Below, one piece after another: positions 18,056 to 26,634 of a stretch of DNA of 64,000 nucleotides (its first letter is position 1; each line of letters begins with the position of its first letter). This stretch comes from Archangium gephyra (lineage in GTDB: Bacteria; Myxococcota; Myxococcia; Myxococcales; Myxococcaceae). The position numbers and the translations under genes are program-made. The notes below the pieces were generated by a model, which saw only the letters and a program-made list of their open reading frames with translations, ran no database searches and was not told the DNA's origin. Location: the NCBI RefSeq assembly GCF_001027285.1, contig NZ_CP011509.1:7588501-7652500 (forward strand), given 5' to 3'.

Positions 18056-19054
18056 GTGTACCAGACCACCGGCAGCGTGGCGTTACCGGTTGCACTTCCT
18101 CTAGAGGAGGGCGGCCTGCTGGGCGGGGCCCAGCTCGCCTGGTCCGCCTACGGTGAGCGCTCCGACGACAATGTTGCCGTGCTGCTGCACGATCTCCCGC
18201 ACTCGCACCGGGCGCTGGGGCCCGTGGAGCAGGCGGCCTTCCAGCCCTCGGGCTGGGGCACGGAGCTCGTCGGCGAGGGGCGGCCCCTGGACACCTCCAC
18301 GCTCCACGTGGTGGTGCCCAACCTGCTCGGCAGCCCCTTTGGCTCGACATCGCCGGTGACGGTGGACGCGCGGGCGGGCCTGCCCTACGGCGCGGCGCTG
18401 CCCACGGTGACGGTGACGGACATGGCGCGCGCGGTGGCGGCCATGCTCCGCGGCATGAAGGTGCGGCACGTGCGGGCGCTGGTGGGCGTGGGGCTCGGAG
18501 GGCTGGTGGCGCTGCGGCTCGCGGCGCTCTTCCCGGAGCTGCCGGCGGCGGTGGTGGTGCTGGGCGCCGCGCGCACCCTGCCCGAGGCCCAACGCGAGCG
18601 GCTCGGCCTCGCGCGCCACCTGCTGCGGTTGGATCCCGACTTCCACGAGGGCCAGTACACGCCGGGCCACGGGCCCAAGCGGACGCTGCGCAAGCAGTAC
18701 CTGGAGTACCTGCGGCTGGTGCACGGGCCCGCCGAGCCGGCGCTGGAGGCCGAGGCGGATGCCTTCGCGGAGGGCTTCGACGCGAACACGTGGGCGCTGC
18801 TGTGCACGGCCTACGCGGGAGGAGATGTCACCGACAGCCTGGCGCAGGTGCGGGCGCCGGTGCTGCTGGTGGCGGCGGCGGAGGACGCGCTGGCTCCTCC
18901 GTCCCGGGTGCGCGACACGTACCACCTGCTCAGCGCGGCGGGTGTGCGGGCGCACTACCACGAGCTGCCCGCGCCGAGCGCGCACGCGAGCCTGCTCACC
19001 CAGGTCCGGCGGCTGCACGGGCCGATGCGGGACTTCCTGCGCCGCCGCAGCTGA
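18056..19054 (+). CDS. MetX-like alpha/beta-hydrolase fold protein lacking the nucleophile Ser
   Basis: The 332-residue protein has the layout of homoserine O-acetyltransferases: AWSAYGERSDDNVAVLLHDL at the start, VVVPNLLGSPFGSTSP, then the nucleophile elbow, and the C-terminal Asp (ALAPPSR context, about 283) and His (PSAHAS, about 312). In active MetX the elbow reads G-x-S-x-G-G. Here it reads GVGLGG at 144-149, with Gly in place of Ser. The fold is convincing, but normal acyl transfer is unlikely. The start is a GTG without a clear ribosome site. It converges with udk, four bases apart. Confidence 0.75.
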   Translation: MYQTTGSVALPVALPLEEGGLLGGAQLAWSAYGERSDDNVAVLLHDLPHSHRALGPVEQAAFQPSGWGTELVGEGRPLDTSTLHVVVPNLLGSPFGSTSPVTVDARAGLPYGAALPTVTVTDMARAVAAMLRGMKVRHVRALVGVGLGGLVALRLAALFPELPAAVVVLGAARTLPEAQRERLGLARHLLRLDPDFHEGQYTPGHGPKRTLRKQYLEYLRLVHGPAEPALEAEADAFAEGFDANTWALLCTAYAGGDVTDSLAQVRAPVLLVAAAEDALAPPSRVRDTYHLLSAAGVRAHYHELPAPSAHASLLTQVRRLHGPMRDFLRRRS

Positions 19055-19058
19055 GCCG

Positions 19059-19694
19059 CTAGCGCTGCAGGTGGGGATTGACCAGCCGGCCGCGCAGCGC
19101 GCCCACGAGCATCCCGATGGCGATGTCGTTGTTGCCACCGTGGGGGACGATGATGTCCGCGTGGTGCTTGGAGGGCTCGACGAAGCCCATGTGCATGGGG
19201 CGCACGTGGCGCAGGTACTGGCTCACCACGTGATCGAAGTCGCGCCCGCGCTCGTGGATGTCGCGCTCGAGCCGCCGCAGGATGCGCAGGTCGTCGTCGG
19301 TGTCCACGTAGATGCGCACGTTCATCTCGTCGCGCACCGGCTTCATGTGCAGCACGAGGATGCCCTCGATGAGGATCATGTCCCCCGGGTCCACGCGCAC
19401 CGTGTGCTTCTGCCGGGTGGAGGTGACGAAATCGTAGACCGGCTTGTGGATGGGCCGGCCGGCCTTCAGCTCACGCAGGTGCTCCACGAGCAGGTCCGTG
19501 TCGAAGGCGTCCGGGTGGTCGAAGTTGACCTCCCGGCGCTCGGCCAGCGTCAGGTCCGACAGGTCCCGGTAATACGAGTCCTGATCGATGAAGGCCACGC
19601 GGCAGTCGGCGAGTGCATCGCGGACCTTCCGGGCGACCGTCGTCTTGCCGGAAGCGGTACCACCGGCGATGCCAACGACGAGGGGTGACGACAT
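19059..19694 (-). CDS. udk: Uridine kinase
   Basis: Udk phosphorylates uridine and cytidine in pyrimidine salvage. The 211-residue protein begins MSSPLVVGIAGGTASGKTT, with the P-loop GGTASGKT at about 11-18. DQDSYYRDL and NFDHPDAFDTDLL are the classic nucleoside-binding motifs, and YDFVTSTR and LIEGILVLH follow in the usual order. The length is typical. A longer reading from 19703 would use a TTG codon, so the ATG at 19694 is preferred. I see no operon partner; the gene converges with the MetX-like gene. Confidence 0.94.
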   Translation of the reverse strand: MSSPLVVGIAGGTASGKTTVARKVRDALADCRVAFIDQDSYYRDLSDLTLAERREVNFDHPDAFDTDLLVEHLRELKAGRPIHKPVYDFVTSTRQKHTVRVDPGDMILIEGILVLHMKPVRDEMNVRIYVDTDDDLRILRRLERDIHERGRDFDHVVSQYLRHVRPMHMGFVEPSKHHADIIVPHGGNNDIAIGMLVGALRGRLVNPHLQR

Positions 19695-19931
19695 GAGCCG
19701 CAACTACCGCAGCAGGGTGGGCACGCGCAAGACTGCGTCTGGAACCGGACAATTCCGGCCTCGTGCCCTCTGTCGGAGCCCCGACACCTCTCCCTCGTAC
19801 TCGAAGTCATCACCTTTACTGATTTCAGCCATAAGCGCATTCTTCAATCGGAGCGCATCTTCCTCGCGACCACGCCTTCGAGGCTCCCCGGGCCCAGGCC
19901 CGGACCCATCGCAACCGTTGGGGGGAAGCCC

Positions 19932-20867
19932 ATGCAAACCGGTGTCTTCGCCGGAGGTGTCCGTCGACTGGGGCTCGTGGTGCTGCTGCTGGCCGCGAGT
20001 GGCTGTGAACCGCTGGAAACGGCTCCCGAGCCGCTCGCCCGGCGGACCCACGCGGTCAAGGACCTGAACACCGGCAATGGCCTGTCGCTCAACGGCCTGT
20101 CCCTCAATGGGCTGTCGCTCAACGGGCTGTCGCTCAACGGGCTGTCCCTCCAGGGACTGGCCACCGCCGAGTTCGACGCCTGGTTCCAGCTGGACCCGGA
20201 GCTGCACGACGCGGTGATGAAGTACCTGGTCGGCTGCGCCGTCCCGTCCGGGGAGAGCCGCACCTATACGTCTCCCACCACGGGCAGGAGCTGGAGCTGG
20301 ACGGGGGCCCTGGGGCTCGCGCCGGACTGGAGCAACGGCAGGCCCGCCACGCTGGCCGAGCAACGCATCATCTCCGCCTGCCTCGCCGCCCACGTGGACA
20401 AGTACGAGCTCCACATCTCCATCTCCGTGCAGGGCCTGAGCGCCACGGGCGTGGCCATCCCCACCCCGGACTGGGAGCTGCTGCTCTACTCGGAGAAGGA
20501 GGCCTGCTTCTTCGGCAACCTCTTCAACGCCGAGGGCATCTACGCCGGCAACGACGGGCGCCCGCTCACCGACAGGGAGAGCACCGCGCGCACCTGCGCC
20601 CTCTCCTGCAGGAGGGACTTGAACACCCAGCCCTGCGCCCCCCTGCTGCGCGTCGAGCAGGACTGCGCGAGGTTCTGCACCCTGGATGCCGCGCGGCGCT
20701 TCTACGTGTCCTGCTCCTACAACGGCATCAGCTACCCGGCCATCACCACGCGGATGCTCCGCTCGGACATCTACATGTGCGGGGATGGTGTCTGTCAGGT
20801 GACCGAGAAGTGCGGCACGGGCGAGTCGTTCGACAACTGCGGCAGGGACTGCGGCCCCTGCCCTTGA
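19932..20867 (+). CDS. Repeat-bearing lipoprotein with Cys-rich C-terminus
   Basis: The 311-residue lipoprotein has signal MQTGVFAGGVRRLGLVVLLL ending in an ASGC lipobox (Cys25). Just after it come five 15-base repeats encoding NGLSL-type pentapeptides (about residues 49-73), a hallmark of a myxobacterial lipoprotein group. A central domain follows, with eight or more Cys between 100 and 275. The C-terminus reads CGDGVCQVTEKC then DNCGRDCGPCP, a compact Cys-rich module. The protein is presumably disulfide-bonded on the cell surface. It converges with the MNIO gene, only 15 bases away. Its function is unknown. Confidence 0.8.
   Translation: MQTGVFAGGVRRLGLVVLLLAASGCEPLETAPEPLARRTHAVKDLNTGNGLSLNGLSLNGLSLNGLSLNGLSLQGLATAEFDAWFQLDPELHDAVMKYLVGCAVPSGESRTYTSPTTGRSWSWTGALGLAPDWSNGRPATLAEQRIISACLAAHVDKYELHISISVQGLSATGVAIPTPDWELLLYSEKEACFFGNLFNAEGIYAGNDGRPLTDRESTARTCALSCRRDLNTQPCAPLLRVEQDCARFCTLDAARRFYVSCSYNGISYPAITTRMLRSDIYMCGDGVCQVTEKCGTGESFDNCGRDCGPCP
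20076..20150 (+). repeat. Five tandem 15-bp repeats (NGLSL)
   Basis: Five consecutive 15-base units of the form AAYGGSCTGTCSCTC encode NGLSL. They differ only at silent third positions, which indicates selection for the peptide after duplication. They sit between the lipid anchor and the globular domain and may act as a tether or a beta-helical rung. Confidence 0.85.
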
Positions 20868-20882
20868 CCCGGCCCGTGTGGC

Positions 20883-22532
20883 TCAGCCCCGGCGCAACAC
20901 CCCCAGGGCCCTGCCCTCCGTCAGCACCGCGGCGGGAAGCTCCTCCACCGCCCGGGGCGCCTGCACGAGCGAGCACAGCACCTGCAACAGCGAGGGCGGC
21001 ACCGGGAGCACCTCCAGTCCCCTGCCCCTGCGCCGCACGACGAAGGTCCATGGGCCCGGAGCCGGACGCCGGGCCACCTGCGCGAGCGACTCGAGGCCAC
21101 TCACGTCCAGCACCTCGCACGCCCACGCCCGCCCCGTGAGGTGGCGGCGCAGCGACTTCGCGGCGAAGACGAGCTCCGTGAGGTCCACCGGGAAGGAGCC
21201 CACGCGCACGTCCTCGGCGAGCCCCACCTGTCCCGGGCCGGGCGCCGGCGCGGGCCGCGTCATGAAGGCGTTGGGCAGGAACGTCTCGAAGGTGACCGCC
21301 GCCGCGGCGCCCTCGTCCGGACGCTCGCGCAGCTGGCGCCGCGCCCAGGACGCGAAGGCATGTCCCGGCGAGCGGCCCAGGCCCTCGAAGAGCTCGCGGA
21401 ACTCCTTGGAGGCGGTGAAGGCACGCAGCCCCTCGCGCGTGCCCGCGAGCAGCAGCCGCGACACCGGCCAGTCCCGATCGAGCGTCTCCGCCACCACCGC
21501 GAGCCGGAAGTCCGTCTCCGCCCGGGCCCCCTCTATGTCGCTCCCCGTCTCCGCCTTCACGCCGTAGCCGATGTCATAGAGGGACCACGGCTCGCTCTCG
21601 CGGGTGAGGGCCGGCGCGGGCTCCTTCACCGGCGTGAGCGTGAGCGGAGGCCTCGGCGGGGCGGCGGGCACCAGCTTGCGCAGGCGGCGCAGCGTGAGGG
21701 CGGCCACCTCGGACGGGTGTCCGTCTCCCTCGAAGGTGACGGCGCGCAGCGAGGGGCAGCGCGGCAACAGCGACTCCAGCAGGCCGAAGAGCTCCTCGCG
21801 CACGGGCTGGGTGTGGTCATCCACGTAGTAGCCCCGCCCGTTGCGCCGCGTGATGACACCACCGGCGAGGTGGAGCTCGATCACCTTGTCCAACGGGAAG
21901 CCGTCGAGCCCCGCCTCCAGGGGCAGCCCGGCGGCGAGCTGGTAGCTGAGCAGGTGTCCCAGATCGATCAGCAGCGGCAGGCCGGTGCGCGCGTGCACGC
22001 GGGCCAGGAAGTCCAGCACGTGCAGCTCGCCGCGCTTCGCGAAGGCGGCGGGGTTCTCCAGCGCGAGCGGCACGGACAGGTGCGACTGGACGTGGAGCGC
22101 ATGGGCCACGCTGTCGCGGACACCGGCCTCGGTGAAGGGAGGGGTGAAGTAGAGGTAGCCCGGGAAGGGCTGCCCGCCCGCGTGCCACCAGCCGATGTCG
22201 TTGCCCACCCAGGCGCTGCCCACGGCGCGCGCGTGCGCGTCCAGGTCCGCGAGTGCCTTCACCGGCTCCAGCTCGGGGCCGTAGAGGTTGAGGTGCACGG
22301 GGTGGAAGAGCACGGGCACCTCGCCGCGGCGCTCCCACATCTCGGGGAAGAGCGAGGCGTGCCGCCGCGTCTCGTCGAGCGACAGGGGGGCGCTGTACTC
22401 GACGTAGTCGAAGAGACCGGGCGACTCGGCGAGCAACCGGTAGGGGTGCGGCTGGTCCGCCGCGTCGAGGTTGCTGCTCAGGCCCAGCCCGCGCCAGGGG
22501 AGCTGCCAGGCAGCCGCTTCAGGGTGGCTCAT
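20883..22532 (-). CDS. MNIO (DUF692) oxidase fused to a C-terminal partner domain
   Basis: The 549-residue protein has an N-terminal TIM-barrel of the multinuclear non-heme iron oxidase family (about 10-285). Likely metal and active-site segments are VLFHPVHLNLYG, VGNDIGWWHAG, LALENPAAF, LLIDLGHLLSY, IELHLAGG, VDDHTQPV and VTFEGDGHPSE. MNIO enzymes such as MbnB and TglH modify Cys or other residues of ribosomal peptides, usually helped by a separate partner protein. Here a region of about 230 residues (about 320-549) with no homology I can name is fused on and may be that partner. No obvious precursor gene is adjacent; a Cys-tailed lipoprotein faces it. Confidence 0.82.
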   Translation of the reverse strand: MSHPEAAAWQLPWRGLGLSSNLDAADQPHPYRLLAESPGLFDYVEYSAPLSLDETRRHASLFPEMWERRGEVPVLFHPVHLNLYGPELEPVKALADLDAHARAVGSAWVGNDIGWWHAGGQPFPGYLYFTPPFTEAGVRDSVAHALHVQSHLSVPLALENPAAFAKRGELHVLDFLARVHARTGLPLLIDLGHLLSYQLAAGLPLEAGLDGFPLDKVIELHLAGGVITRRNGRGYYVDDHTQPVREELFGLLESLLPRCPSLRAVTFEGDGHPSEVAALTLRRLRKLVPAAPPRPPLTLTPVKEPAPALTRESEPWSLYDIGYGVKAETGSDIEGARAETDFRLAVVAETLDRDWPVSRLLLAGTREGLRAFTASKEFRELFEGLGRSPGHAFASWARRQLRERPDEGAAAAVTFETFLPNAFMTRPAPAPGPGQVGLAEDVRVGSFPVDLTELVFAAKSLRRHLTGRAWACEVLDVSGLESLAQVARRPAPGPWTFVVRRRGRGLEVLPVPPSLLQVLCSLVQAPRAVEELPAAVLTEGRALGVLRRG

Positions 22533-22658
22533 GGAGCGTCAACCCTACAGCGGGCAGCGCCCATTCTCAGCACTCCCGATGCCCGGCGGCCCCTCTCCCT
22601 CTGGGAGCACGACAATCCCCCTGATGCTCCGGCATGCTCCGCTCCCAGAGGTGAGGCG

Positions 22659-23915
22659 ATGAGCATCCGGGGTACGTGGCTCTGTTCGTGGATGTTGCTG
22701 GGAAGCCTGGGGTGCGCCGCCCTCCGGACGCCTCCGGAGGAGACCGCTCCCCCGGTGGCACCCGAGGTGGTCCGGGCCGATCTCCACGTGCACGTGACCA
22801 TGCGCGCGGCGCTCGGGCCCCTCTTCCAGGGCGAGCCCGGGGAGGGCGTGCTGGCGGGCTCGCACGCGGAGCGCTTCGTCAACCAGGTGGACGCGGCGGC
22901 GCTGCGGCGCGCGGGTGTGCGGCTCATCCTCGCGACCGTCTGGCCGCCCCCCGCCACCCGTCCCGGCCGCGGCGCGCTGGGCGAGGCCCTCCACCAGCTC
23001 GCGGAGCTCGAGTCCTTCACCCGGCGCAACCCCGACTTCGTGCTGGCCCACGGTGCCGCGGAGGCGCGGCGGAAGCTCGCGGACGGACAGCTCGTGCTCA
23101 TCCCCGCCGTCGAGGGCGGTGAGGGCATCCGGCGCGTGGAGGACGTGGACCTGCTCTACGCCGCGGGAGCGCGGTCCATCACCCTCGTCCACTTCTTCGA
23201 CAACCCGCTGGCCGACGCGGCCGATGACCAGTTCGGCGCGGCGGTGGGCGGCCTCGCCAACGGACGGGATGGAGGCCTGACGCCCCTCGGCGCGCAGGCG
23301 GTCCGGAGGATGCTCCAGCTCGGCATCCTGATCGACGTGGCTCACGCCAGTGATCGGACCATCGAGGAGGTGCTCGCCATCGCCGGGCCCGCCGGCGCGC
23401 CGCTCCTCTACTCCCATACCGGGGCCGGCTGGGCCGCGACGCGCTGCCTGAGCACGCCCCTCGCCCAACGGATCGCCGCGGGCGGAGGGCTGATCGGCAT
23501 CGGCCTCTTCCGCTCCCCCTTCCAGGAGGTTCCCCCCTCCGAACGCTGGGAGGGCTTCCAGCCGGGGACGTGTGACGACGACGTGGCCCACTGGCTGCAC
23601 TACGCGCGACAGGTGGGCCCCGAGGCCGTCCTGCTCGGCAGCGACTTCAGCAGCGCCATCCTCCGCGCCCGGCCAGGAGGCGCCTGTCCCCAAGGCCTCC
23701 GCCATACGGGGGACCTGCCCACCTTGTTCGCCGCCCTCGAGGCCCATGGCCTCTCCCGCCACACCCTGGACAACTCCGGCGAGCGGCTGCTGCGCCTGCT
23801 CGAAACGGTGGAGGGCCGGGCGGATCCCTCCGTCCTTCCGTCCGCTCGCAAACTCCCCGTGCCACGGGACGACCTTTTCCTCGAGCGGGTGGCTCCCCTT
23901 CCCCGGAACCAATGA
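22659..23915 (+). CDS. Membrane dipeptidase (peptidase M19 family), lipoprotein
   Basis: This zinc dipeptidase resembles renal dipeptidase and cleaves dipeptides, including some with D-residues. The 418-residue product begins MSIRGTWLCSWMLLGSLGCA, with the LGSLGC lipobox placing it on a membrane. DLHVHVT near 46 is the metal motif, then AVEGGEGIRRVED carries the bridging Glu, ILIDVAHASD and LLYSHTGA supply His ligands, and LLGSDFSS holds the conserved Asp. GAGGTGAGG just upstream sets the start at 22659 although the frame is open much further left. It is divergent from the MNIO gene by 126 bases. Confidence 0.88.
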   Translation: MSIRGTWLCSWMLLGSLGCAALRTPPEETAPPVAPEVVRADLHVHVTMRAALGPLFQGEPGEGVLAGSHAERFVNQVDAAALRRAGVRLILATVWPPPATRPGRGALGEALHQLAELESFTRRNPDFVLAHGAAEARRKLADGQLVLIPAVEGGEGIRRVEDVDLLYAAGARSITLVHFFDNPLADAADDQFGAAVGGLANGRDGGLTPLGAQAVRRMLQLGILIDVAHASDRTIEEVLAIAGPAGAPLLYSHTGAGWAATRCLSTPLAQRIAAGGGLIGIGLFRSPFQEVPPSERWEGFQPGTCDDDVAHWLHYARQVGPEAVLLGSDFSSAILRARPGGACPQGLRHTGDLPTLFAALEAHGLSRHTLDNSGERLLRLLETVEGRADPSVLPSARKLPVPRDDLFLERVAPLPRNQ

Positions 23916-24012
23916 CCTATGCTCGACGCTATAACCCCTACCCCAGCACACATCGGTGGCCTCGACGCGTCAGTCCTTGCTTCCGGCCGCCGGCTGCCGT
24001 AACTCGCCCCGC

Positions 24013-24453
24013 ATGCTCGCGCACTCGGTCGTGAATGGAACCAAGACCTGGACCACCCCGAACGGGGAGCTGCGGCTGTGGCAGCCCGCTCCGCACGTCA
24101 TCGTGACGCGCTTCCAGGGGGCGATGTACGACGCCCACCTGGCCCACCTCGCCATGATGAGCATCGAGGGAATCGTGTCCACCCAGACGAAGACGGACGT
24201 CTTCCATGACTGGGAGGAGATGGAGCTCTACGCCACCGAGGCGCGCACCATCATGACGGAGCGCGCCATCCCGCTCGCGCCCAAGCTCAACTCCCTGAGC
24301 GTGCTGTTCGGCTCGAAGGTGGTGCTGATGGGGGTGTCGCTGGCCAGCCTCAAGCTGGGCGGCATCAACACGTACACCAGCCGGGAAGACTTCGAGCAGG
24401 CCGTGCAGCAGGCCGCGGCCTCCCGGCCCGGAACGTTCAAGCCGCCGCACTGA
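24013..24453 (+). CDS. Hypothetical cytoplasmic protein (146 aa)
   Basis: The product, starting MLAHSVVNGTKTWTTPNGEL, has no signal or membrane span. Alternating beta and helix segments (VIVTRFQGAMYDAHLAHL, DVFHDWEEMELYATEAR, VLMGVSLASLKLGG) are reminiscent of STAS-like or myxobacterial DUF folds, but I cannot place it. The start is uncertain: a GTG at 23956 is also in frame, and neither start has a good ribosome site. It ends 10 bases before the HAD phosphatase gene and is likely cotranscribed with it. Confidence 0.65.
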   Translation: MLAHSVVNGTKTWTTPNGELRLWQPAPHVIVTRFQGAMYDAHLAHLAMMSIEGIVSTQTKTDVFHDWEEMELYATEARTIMTERAIPLAPKLNSLSVLFGSKVVLMGVSLASLKLGGINTYTSREDFEQAVQQAAASRPGTFKPPH

Positions 24454-24463
24454 GGTCCGCGTC

Positions 24464-25117
24464 ATGATCACCAACGTGGTGTTCGACTTCGACGGCACCA
24501 TCGCCAACTCGAGGTCCGTGGTCATCGCCGCGTACAACCAGGTGGCGGAGAAGCATCGGTTCAACCCGATGGTCGAAGCGGACATCCCCGTCTTGAGCAG
24601 GCTCTCCATCCCGGAGAGGTGCCGCAAGATGGGCGTCCCGCTCCTCAAGCTGCCCTTGGTGATGGCGGAGGTCGGCCGGACCTACAAGAACGTCATGGGC
24701 TCGGTGGTGGCCTTCGACGGCATGCTGCCCGTGCTCCAGACGCTCCACCGCCACGGCCTCACGGTCGGCATCATCTCGACCAACAATGCCGAGAACATCC
24801 AGCGGTTCCTCGCCAGGAACGGCATGGAGGCTGTTGTCCAGCGCATCCACTGCTCCAGCAACATGTTCGGCAAGGACAAGGTCATCTCCCGGTACCTGAA
24901 GACGTACGGGCTGACCCCCGAGCAGGTGCTCTACGTCGGGGACGAAGAGCGGGACGTGGTGGCCTGCAGGAAGACGAAGCTGCGCGTGCTGTCCGTGTCG
25001 TGGGGGTTCGAGGTGCTCGACGTCCTCACGAAGGCGGGCCCCGACTTCATCGCCCATCAGCCCACGGACATCCTCCAGCGGGTGGCGGAGCTGAACGGGT
25101 TGCCTCACCTGGCGTAG
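24464..25117 (+). CDS. HAD-superfamily phosphatase (phosphoglycolate phosphatase-like)
   Basis: The 217-residue protein begins MITNVVFDFDGTIANSRSVV, with the HAD nucleophile motif DFDGT at about 8-12. Motif II is GIISTNNAENI near 102, and motif III/IV is FGKDKVISRYLK and VLYVGDEERDVVACRKTKL. The small cap between about 15 and 80 matches the phosphoglycolate/beta-phosphoglucomutase subgroup. The natural substrate cannot be deduced. GAGGT about nine bases upstream of the ATG, and the 10-base gap after the preceding gene, point to a bicistron. Confidence 0.88.
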   Translation: MITNVVFDFDGTIANSRSVVIAAYNQVAEKHRFNPMVEADIPVLSRLSIPERCRKMGVPLLKLPLVMAEVGRTYKNVMGSVVAFDGMLPVLQTLHRHGLTVGIISTNNAENIQRFLARNGMEAVVQRIHCSSNMFGKDKVISRYLKTYGLTPEQVLYVGDEERDVVACRKTKLRVLSVSWGFEVLDVLTKAGPDFIAHQPTDILQRVAELNGLPHLA

Positions 25118-25176
25118 GCGCGCTCGAGGATCCGCCCGGCCCCAGTGTTCGCTGGCGTTCGGGGGCATCCGTTTGA

Positions 25177-26013
25177 TTACGTCCCTTTTACGTCCCTGTC
25201 GTTGCCGGTGGGCAGAGCTCGTGCCAGCGCCTGGCGCACCGCCGCGCGCACCGGCGCAGGCACCTCGTCGCCCGGGATACGACGGCACAGAGACACCGTA
25301 CGCTTGAGTGAGTCGCACGCCTGGGCACAGCGCGGGCAGCGCGACAGATGGTCCTCGAGGCGCACGCAGGTGGCCTGGTCCACGTCCTGCACGGCGAACT
25401 CCGAGAGTTGCTGCGCCAGCTCCGGGCACCCCTGGGCCTGGCCTTGAGCGCTCTCCCCCATGAGGGTGGAGAGGTGCTCGCGTAGCTGGAGGCGCGCGCG
25501 ATGCAGCCGGCTCTTGAGCGCCCGCACCTCGATACCCACCACCTGCGCCGCCTCCTCGGCCGAGAGACCCTCCACATCTCGCAGGATGAGCACCTCGCGC
25601 CAGGCCTCCGGCAGCGCGAGGATGGCCGCTTGCAACACCTCCCCCATCTGCCGCGCGTGGGCGGCCATGTCCGGAGCCGCCTCCTCCACGGCAACGTGGG
25701 TGGCCGCGGGAGAATCCAGGGGATGGAACTCCTCGGGGGCTCCGGCGCGCCGACGGCGCAAGCGAAAACAGTACGTGCGGGCCACCTGATACAGCCAGGT
25801 GGACAATGCCGCGCCGCCCCGGAACGCGTGGATGCCTCGAAAGGCCGCGAGCAGCGTCTCCTGAAGCACCTCCCTGGCGTCCTCCTCCGAGCCGCACATA
25901 CGCAGGCCGAAGCGGTACACCTGCTTCTCGTGGCGGGCGAGGAGCTCATCCACGGCCTTGTCGTCACCCGAGCGCGCGGCCTCCATCAACTGCTCATCGG
26001 TTCGCGTCGACAT
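25177..26013 (-). CDS. ECF sigma factor with C-terminal zinc-finger (anti-sigma-like) domain
   Basis: The 278-residue protein has sigma region 2 at about 5-75 (LMEAARSGDDKAVDELLARHE, FRGGAALSTWLYQVAR) and region 4 at about 125-180 (LILRDVEGLSAEEAAQVVGI, SRLHRARLQLREHL). A third domain from about 195 to 250 contains HLSRCPRCAQACDSLKRT, the His-x3-Cys-x2-Cys zinc motif of ZAS anti-sigma proteins. The fusion may let one protein sense redox or zinc state and gate its own activity. AGGAGG seven bases upstream fixes the start. It is divergent from the YeeE/YedE pair over 192 bases, a natural candidate target. Confidence 0.9.
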   Translation of the reverse strand: MSTRTDEQLMEAARSGDDKAVDELLARHEKQVYRFGLRMCGSEEDAREVLQETLLAAFRGIHAFRGGAALSTWLYQVARTYCFRLRRRRAGAPEEFHPLDSPAATHVAVEEAAPDMAAHARQMGEVLQAAILALPEAWREVLILRDVEGLSAEEAAQVVGIEVRALKSRLHRARLQLREHLSTLMGESAQGQAQGCPELAQQLSEFAVQDVDQATCVRLEDHLSRCPRCAQACDSLKRTVSLCRRIPGDEVPAPVRAAVRQALARALPTGNDRDVKGT

Positions 26014-26069
26014 CACCAAGCCTCCTGCTCGCTCTCTCCTATCACTTCTCTGTCGGAGAACGCTCGGCC

Positions 26070-26088
26070 GCCAGGAGGCGCTCCTGGC
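26070..26088. promoter_or_regulatory. Inverted repeat between the sigma gene and the YeeE operon
   Basis: GCCAGGAG and CTCCTGGC form a perfect 8-bp inverted repeat with a 3-base centre in the divergent intergenic space, 57 bases upstream of the sigma ATG and 118 bases upstream of the transporter ATG. It may be an operator or an mRNA hairpin. No protein can be assigned to it. Confidence 0.4.
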
Positions 26089-26205
26089 CGTCCCTCCAGG
26101 CTCGGGTGAATCCTTTTCCCGGCCTCCTGGCTCTCACGGAGCAGAGGTTTCCACATGATTTTCCATCAGCTTTTCGACGCCGGGTCCTCGACTCGAGAGG
26201 CAAAC

Positions 26206-26634
26206 ATGACAGGCTTTTCGCTTCCCCTGATGGGTGGGGTACTCATCGGGCTGAGTGCTTCGCTCCTCCTCCTCTTCAACGGCCGAGTGGCTGGCATCAG
26301 CGGAATCGTCGGCGGGCTCCTGGCCCCCAGCCGGGGTGAGGTTCCCTGGAGGCTGGCCTTCATCGCCGGGCTGGTAGGGGGCGGCTTTCTGGTACGCGCG
26401 CTGCTGCCCGGTGCCTTCGGCCAGGAGACGTCTTCGCCCGCTCCCGGCCTGACGGTGGCGGCCGGCCTCCTGGTGGGCCTTGGTACGCACCTGAGCAACG
26501 GCTGTACCAGTGGCCACGGCGTCTGCGGCGTCAGCCGCGGCTCCATGCGTTCCATCGTCGCCACCCTCGTCTTCATGGCGACGGGAGCACTGGCCGTCTT
26601 CGTCCTGCGCACGCTCAGGGGAGGTGTGCTGTGA
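26206..26634 (+). CDS. YeeE/YedE sulfur transporter, N-terminal half
   Basis: YeeE/YedE proteins import thiosulfate or related sulfur compounds through a pore lined with Cys residues. This 142-residue subunit has about four membrane spans, and contains LSNGCTSGHGVCGVSRGS near 95-112, the signature Cys-bearing loop. The start at 26206 (MTGFSLPLMGG) follows GAGAGG; an upstream ATG at 26155 is less likely. It covers half of the usual full-length transporter. Its stop overlaps the GTG of the second half by four bases, so the subunits are made together and presumably pair. Confidence 0.87.
   Translation: MTGFSLPLMGGVLIGLSASLLLLFNGRVAGISGIVGGLLAPSRGEVPWRLAFIAGLVGGGFLVRALLPGAFGQETSSPAPGLTVAAGLLVGLGTHLSNGCTSGHGVCGVSRGSMRSIVATLVFMATGALAVFVLRTLRGGVL

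Noticed and set aside
21141-22658. Long upstream extension of the dipeptidase frame
   Set aside because: It runs antisense through the MNIO gene; a lipoprotein signal with a good ribosome site marks the real start at 22659.
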